From Herbaspirillum sp. WKF16 (GTDB lineage: Bacteria > Pseudomonadota > Gammaproteobacteria > Burkholderiales > Burkholderiaceae_D), in the NCBI RefSeq assembly GCF_028993615.1, contig NZ_CP118632.1, positions 4,774,001-4,838,000 on the forward strand: a stretch of 64,000 bases of DNA, written 5' to 3'. Numbering within the stretch: position 1 is the first letter of the stretch; the number at the start of each line of letters is the position of its first letter. Shown here in pieces: positions 61,748 through 64,000 of the stretch. A program made the translations under genes and the position numbers. Under the pieces are notes generated by a model. The model did no database searches, had not been told where the DNA came from, and saw nothing but the letters and a program-made list of their open reading frames with translations.

Positions 61748-62924
61748 GCATCAGCCTCGCGGCAAAGCGGATCAGCGAACGGTCGCTGCCCGGCGGCGCG
61801 ATGATGGAGAAACCGAACGGCGCCTCGTCCAGCCGCATCAGCGGCAGCGAGATCTGCGGGAAACCGGCGAGCCCCGCCAGGCACAGCATGCGCACCGCCT
61901 GGTTGCGGTAGTTCTCCAGCGCGTGTTCGGAGTCGGTCAGCAACGGCGCGACGTCGGGCACGGTGGGCAGCAGCAGCACGCCGTCGCGGCCCAGCAGGCG
62001 CGAGAAGTCCTCGCGGAAGGCGGCGCGCACGGCACTGTGCTGGGCCATCTGCTGCGGCGTGATGGTGGCCGACCAGGCGAAGCGTTCGGCCACGCCGGGG
62101 CCGAGCTGGAAGTCGTGGCGGCGGATGTTCTCGCCGTGGCTCTGCCATGCCTCGTAACCCTGGATATGGCGGAAGGCCCAGTACAGCGCGTCGAAGGACG
62201 GCGAGGCGGTCTTCACCGGCTGCGCGGTGCCGATGGCGCCGGCCAGGCGGTCCAGCGTCTCGGAAAACACCGCCTGCACGCGCGGCTCCAGCAGCGCCAG
62301 CACGTCGGCCGCCACCAGCGCGCGCGGACGCTCGGGCAGCGGCGCGCTGTCCTCGCCCAGCAGCACGTCGCCGGCGCGCGCGAAGGTGCCGATGTCGCGC
62401 GCGAACCAGCCGCAGGTGTCGAAGGACGGCGCCAGGTCCATCACACCGGCCAGCGGCGCGCGGCCATGCGTGGGACGCAGGCCGACCAGCCCGCAATGGC
62501 TGGCCGGGGCGCGCACCGAGCCGCCGGTGTCGGTGCCCAGCGCCAGGTCGGCCAGGCCGTTGGACACCGCCGAAGCCGAGCCGGAGCTGGAACCGCCGGG
62601 GATGCGGTCGGGCGCGCCGCCGTTGCGCGGCGTGCCGAAGTGGGCGTTCTTGCCGTTCATCGAGAAAGCCAGCTCGTCGGTATAGACCTTGCCGACGAAG
62701 CGCGCGCCCGCCAGCGCCAGCGCCTGCACCGCCGGCGCCGAGGAGGGCTTGATGCCCGACAGCGCCAGCATGTGCGGATTGCCGCAGCCGGTCGGATAGC
62801 CGGCGACGTCGAAGATGTCCTTCACGGCGAAGCTGAGGCCGGCCAGCGGCCCGTTGGCGGCGGCCGCGAGCGGCACGAAGGGATAGGGAACGAAGCAGCG
62901 TGCGGAAGAAGCGTCGGCGGTCAT
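61734..62924 (-). CDS. Amidase-signature hydrolase
   Basis: This 396-aa enzyme is of the amidase-signature family. It carries Lys in FAVKDIFDVAG, the serine-rich loop GGSSSGSAS with the nucleophile region, and the cis-Ser in DTGGSVRAP. It is shorter than GatA and lacks the allophanate hydrolase C-terminal domain. The neighbouring allA and peptide-type ABC ATPase suggest release of ammonia from a ureido or amide compound. The stop overlaps the allA start, implying coupled translation. Confidence 0.9.
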   Translation of the reverse strand: MTADASSARCFVPYPFVPLAAAANGPLAGLSFAVKDIFDVAGYPTGCGNPHMLALSGIKPSSAPAVQALALAGARFVGKVYTDELAFSMNGKNAHFGTPRNGGAPDRIPGGSSSGSASAVSNGLADLALGTDTGGSVRAPASHCGLVGLRPTHGRAPLAGVMDLAPSFDTCGWFARDIGTFARAGDVLLGEDSAPLPERPRALVAADVLALLEPRVQAVFSETLDRLAGAIGTAQPVKTASPSFDALYWAFRHIQGYEAWQSHGENIRRHDFQLGPGVAERFAWSATITPQQMAQHSAVRAAFREDFSRLLGRDGVLLLPTVPDVAPLLTDSEHALENYRNQAVRMLCLAGLAGFPQISLPLMRLDEAPFGFSIIAPPGSDRSLIRFAARLMHECA

Positions 62925-62990
62925 GCGGAGTCCTTGTGCCTGTATGTCGTGGGTGTCGTCAATCTCGTGGATGCGGTTGCGAAGGCGCGC

Positions 62991-63986
62991 TCACGCGGCG
63001 GCGTACTGCAGTTCGTGCGCGCGCAGGCAGCGCACAGTATGCGCCGCGTCCAGCTTTTGTTCCGGTGGCTGCTGCGTGCGGCAGTCGGCGCCGGCATGCG
63101 CGCAGCGTTCGGCGAACGCGCAGCCCGGCGGCAGGTTGGCCAGGTCGGGCGGCGAGCCGGGGATGGTCTGCAAGCGCTGGCCCTTCTGCATCGCGCCGTG
63201 GCTGCGGCTTTGCAGCAGCGACATGGTGTAGGGATGGCGCGGCTGCGCCAGCAGCTGCGCCGCCGGCCCCTGTTCGACGATGCGCCCGGCGTACATCACG
63301 GCGATGCGGTCGGCCACTTCCACCGCCGCGCCGATGTCGTGCGTGACGAAGATGATCGACAGGCCGAGCTCGCGCTGCAGCTCGCGCAGGAGCAGCAGGA
63401 TCTGGATCTGCACCGTGGCGTCCAGCGCCGTGGTGGGTTCGTCGGCCAGCAGCACCTTGGGCGAGCACGACAGCGCCAGGGCGATCATGGCGCGCTGGCG
63501 CATGCCGCCCGACATCTCGTGCGGGTAGGCCTCCAGCCGCCGTTCCGGGCTGGGAATGCGCACCTTCTCGAACAGCGCCAGCGCCTGCGCCCGGGCTTGC
63601 GCGGCCGAGACCTTCTTGTGGCGGCGGATGGTCTCGACGATCTGGCTGCCCACCGTGTAGACCGGGTCCAGCGCCAGCAGCGGCTCCTGGAAGATCATCG
63701 CCACGCTGGCCCCGCGCAGCGCCGACAGGGCGCGCGCATTCATCTTCAGCACATCCTGCCCGGCCACCTCCAATGCGCCCTCGATGCGGGTGCGGCGCTC
63801 CGGGTGCAGGCGCATGATGGAGCGCAGCGAGACGCTCTTGCCCGATCCCGATTCGCCGATCAGCGCCACCACCTCGCCCTCGCCCAACTCCAGGTCGACG
63901 CCGCTGACGGCGCGGATGGTCTTGCCGGGCGCCTTGAAGCTCACGCGCAGGTCGCGCAGGCTGACCATGCTCTTGATGTCAGCCAT
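62991..63986 (-). CDS. Dipeptide/oligopeptide-type ABC transporter ATPase
   Basis: This 331-aa ATP-binding subunit is of the DppD/OppD class. It has Walker A GESGSGKS (near residue 40), the Q-loop region MIFQEPLLALDPVYTVG, signature MSGGMRQRAMIAL, Walker B VLLADEPTTALD, and the C-terminal oligopeptide-transporter extension with the cysteine motif CAFAERCAHAGADC. GAAGGAGA precedes the ATG at 63986. Its permease partners should lie just beyond the window edge. Amidase and allA follow it, so the whole may be one nitrogen-compound uptake and breakdown operon. Confidence 0.94.
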   Translation of the reverse strand: MADIKSMVSLRDLRVSFKAPGKTIRAVSGVDLELGEGEVVALIGESGSGKSVSLRSIMRLHPERRTRIEGALEVAGQDVLKMNARALSALRGASVAMIFQEPLLALDPVYTVGSQIVETIRRHKKVSAAQARAQALALFEKVRIPSPERRLEAYPHEMSGGMRQRAMIALALSCSPKVLLADEPTTALDATVQIQILLLLRELQRELGLSIIFVTHDIGAAVEVADRIAVMYAGRIVEQGPAAQLLAQPRHPYTMSLLQSRSHGAMQKGQRLQTIPGSPPDLANLPPGCAFAERCAHAGADCRTQQPPEQKLDAAHTVRCLRAHELQYAAA

Positions 63987-64000
63987 GGGCCGTCTCCTTC

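Overview
The window is a chromosomal segment of a GC-rich Gram-negative bacterium, most likely a betaproteobacterium of the Oxalobacteraceae and closest in character to Herbaspirillum. This is an inference from gene content and order: gatBAC divergent from mreBCD-mrdA-rodA-rlpA, rsmI divergent from an lpoA-yraN-diaA-dolP block, smg next to dprA, and a MerR-controlled leucine/isovalerate (liu) cluster. No database search was possible. No phage, transposase, CRISPR, rRNA or tRNA gene was seen, so the window reads as core chromosome with some accessory metabolic genes.

Layout. 1-6.5 kb: the end of a chemoreceptor gene, a TauD-type dioxygenase, a JmjC/cupin-like hydroxylase, and a MocR regulator divergent from an unusual fusion of ferredoxin, flavin reductase and M24 peptidase domains. 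6.5-10 kb: the amidotransferase genes gatC, gatA and gatB. 10.3-17.7 kb: rod-shape and cell-wall elongation genes mreB, mreC, mreD, mrdA, rodA and rlpA. 17.7-25 kb: an SMR efflux gene, rsmI, the LpoA-like/YraN/DiaA/DolP envelope block, a TlpA-like thioredoxin, a LapA-type membrane protein, pyrE and exonuclease III. 25-31.6 kb: topoisomerase III, smg, dprA, a secreted dprA partner without LysM, and peptide deformylase.

31.7-42 kb: a leucine-degradation cluster. A MerR (LiuR-like) regulator sits between two near-identical perfect palindromes at 32881-32900 and 33449-33466. It is followed by isovaleryl-CoA dehydrogenase, a DsbA-fold isomerase, a YchJ protein, both methylcrotonyl-CoA carboxylase subunits, a metallo-beta-lactamase hydrolase, a YbaK protein and HMG-CoA lyase. 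Isovaleryl-CoA could be taken to acetyl-CoA and acetoacetate, except that no methylglutaconyl-CoA hydratase gene is present here.

42-51.3 kb: a second chemoreceptor with a 50-residue membrane protein upstream, nitronate monooxygenase, a small hydrophilic protein, an alpha/beta hydrolase, two MFS transporters, a stand-alone HD-GYP protein and hisC. 51.3-64 kb: an AraC-like and a Crp/Fnr-type regulator, an acyl-CoA synthetase, a periplasmic molybdopterin-fold protein, an orphan amino-acid binding protein, a bile-acid-type symporter, a small lipoprotein, ettA, rarD, and a set made of ureidoglycolate lyase, an amidase and a peptide-type ABC ATPase that suggests nitrogen scavenging. Dispersed repeat elements of two families lie at 25102-25208 and 58224-58390.
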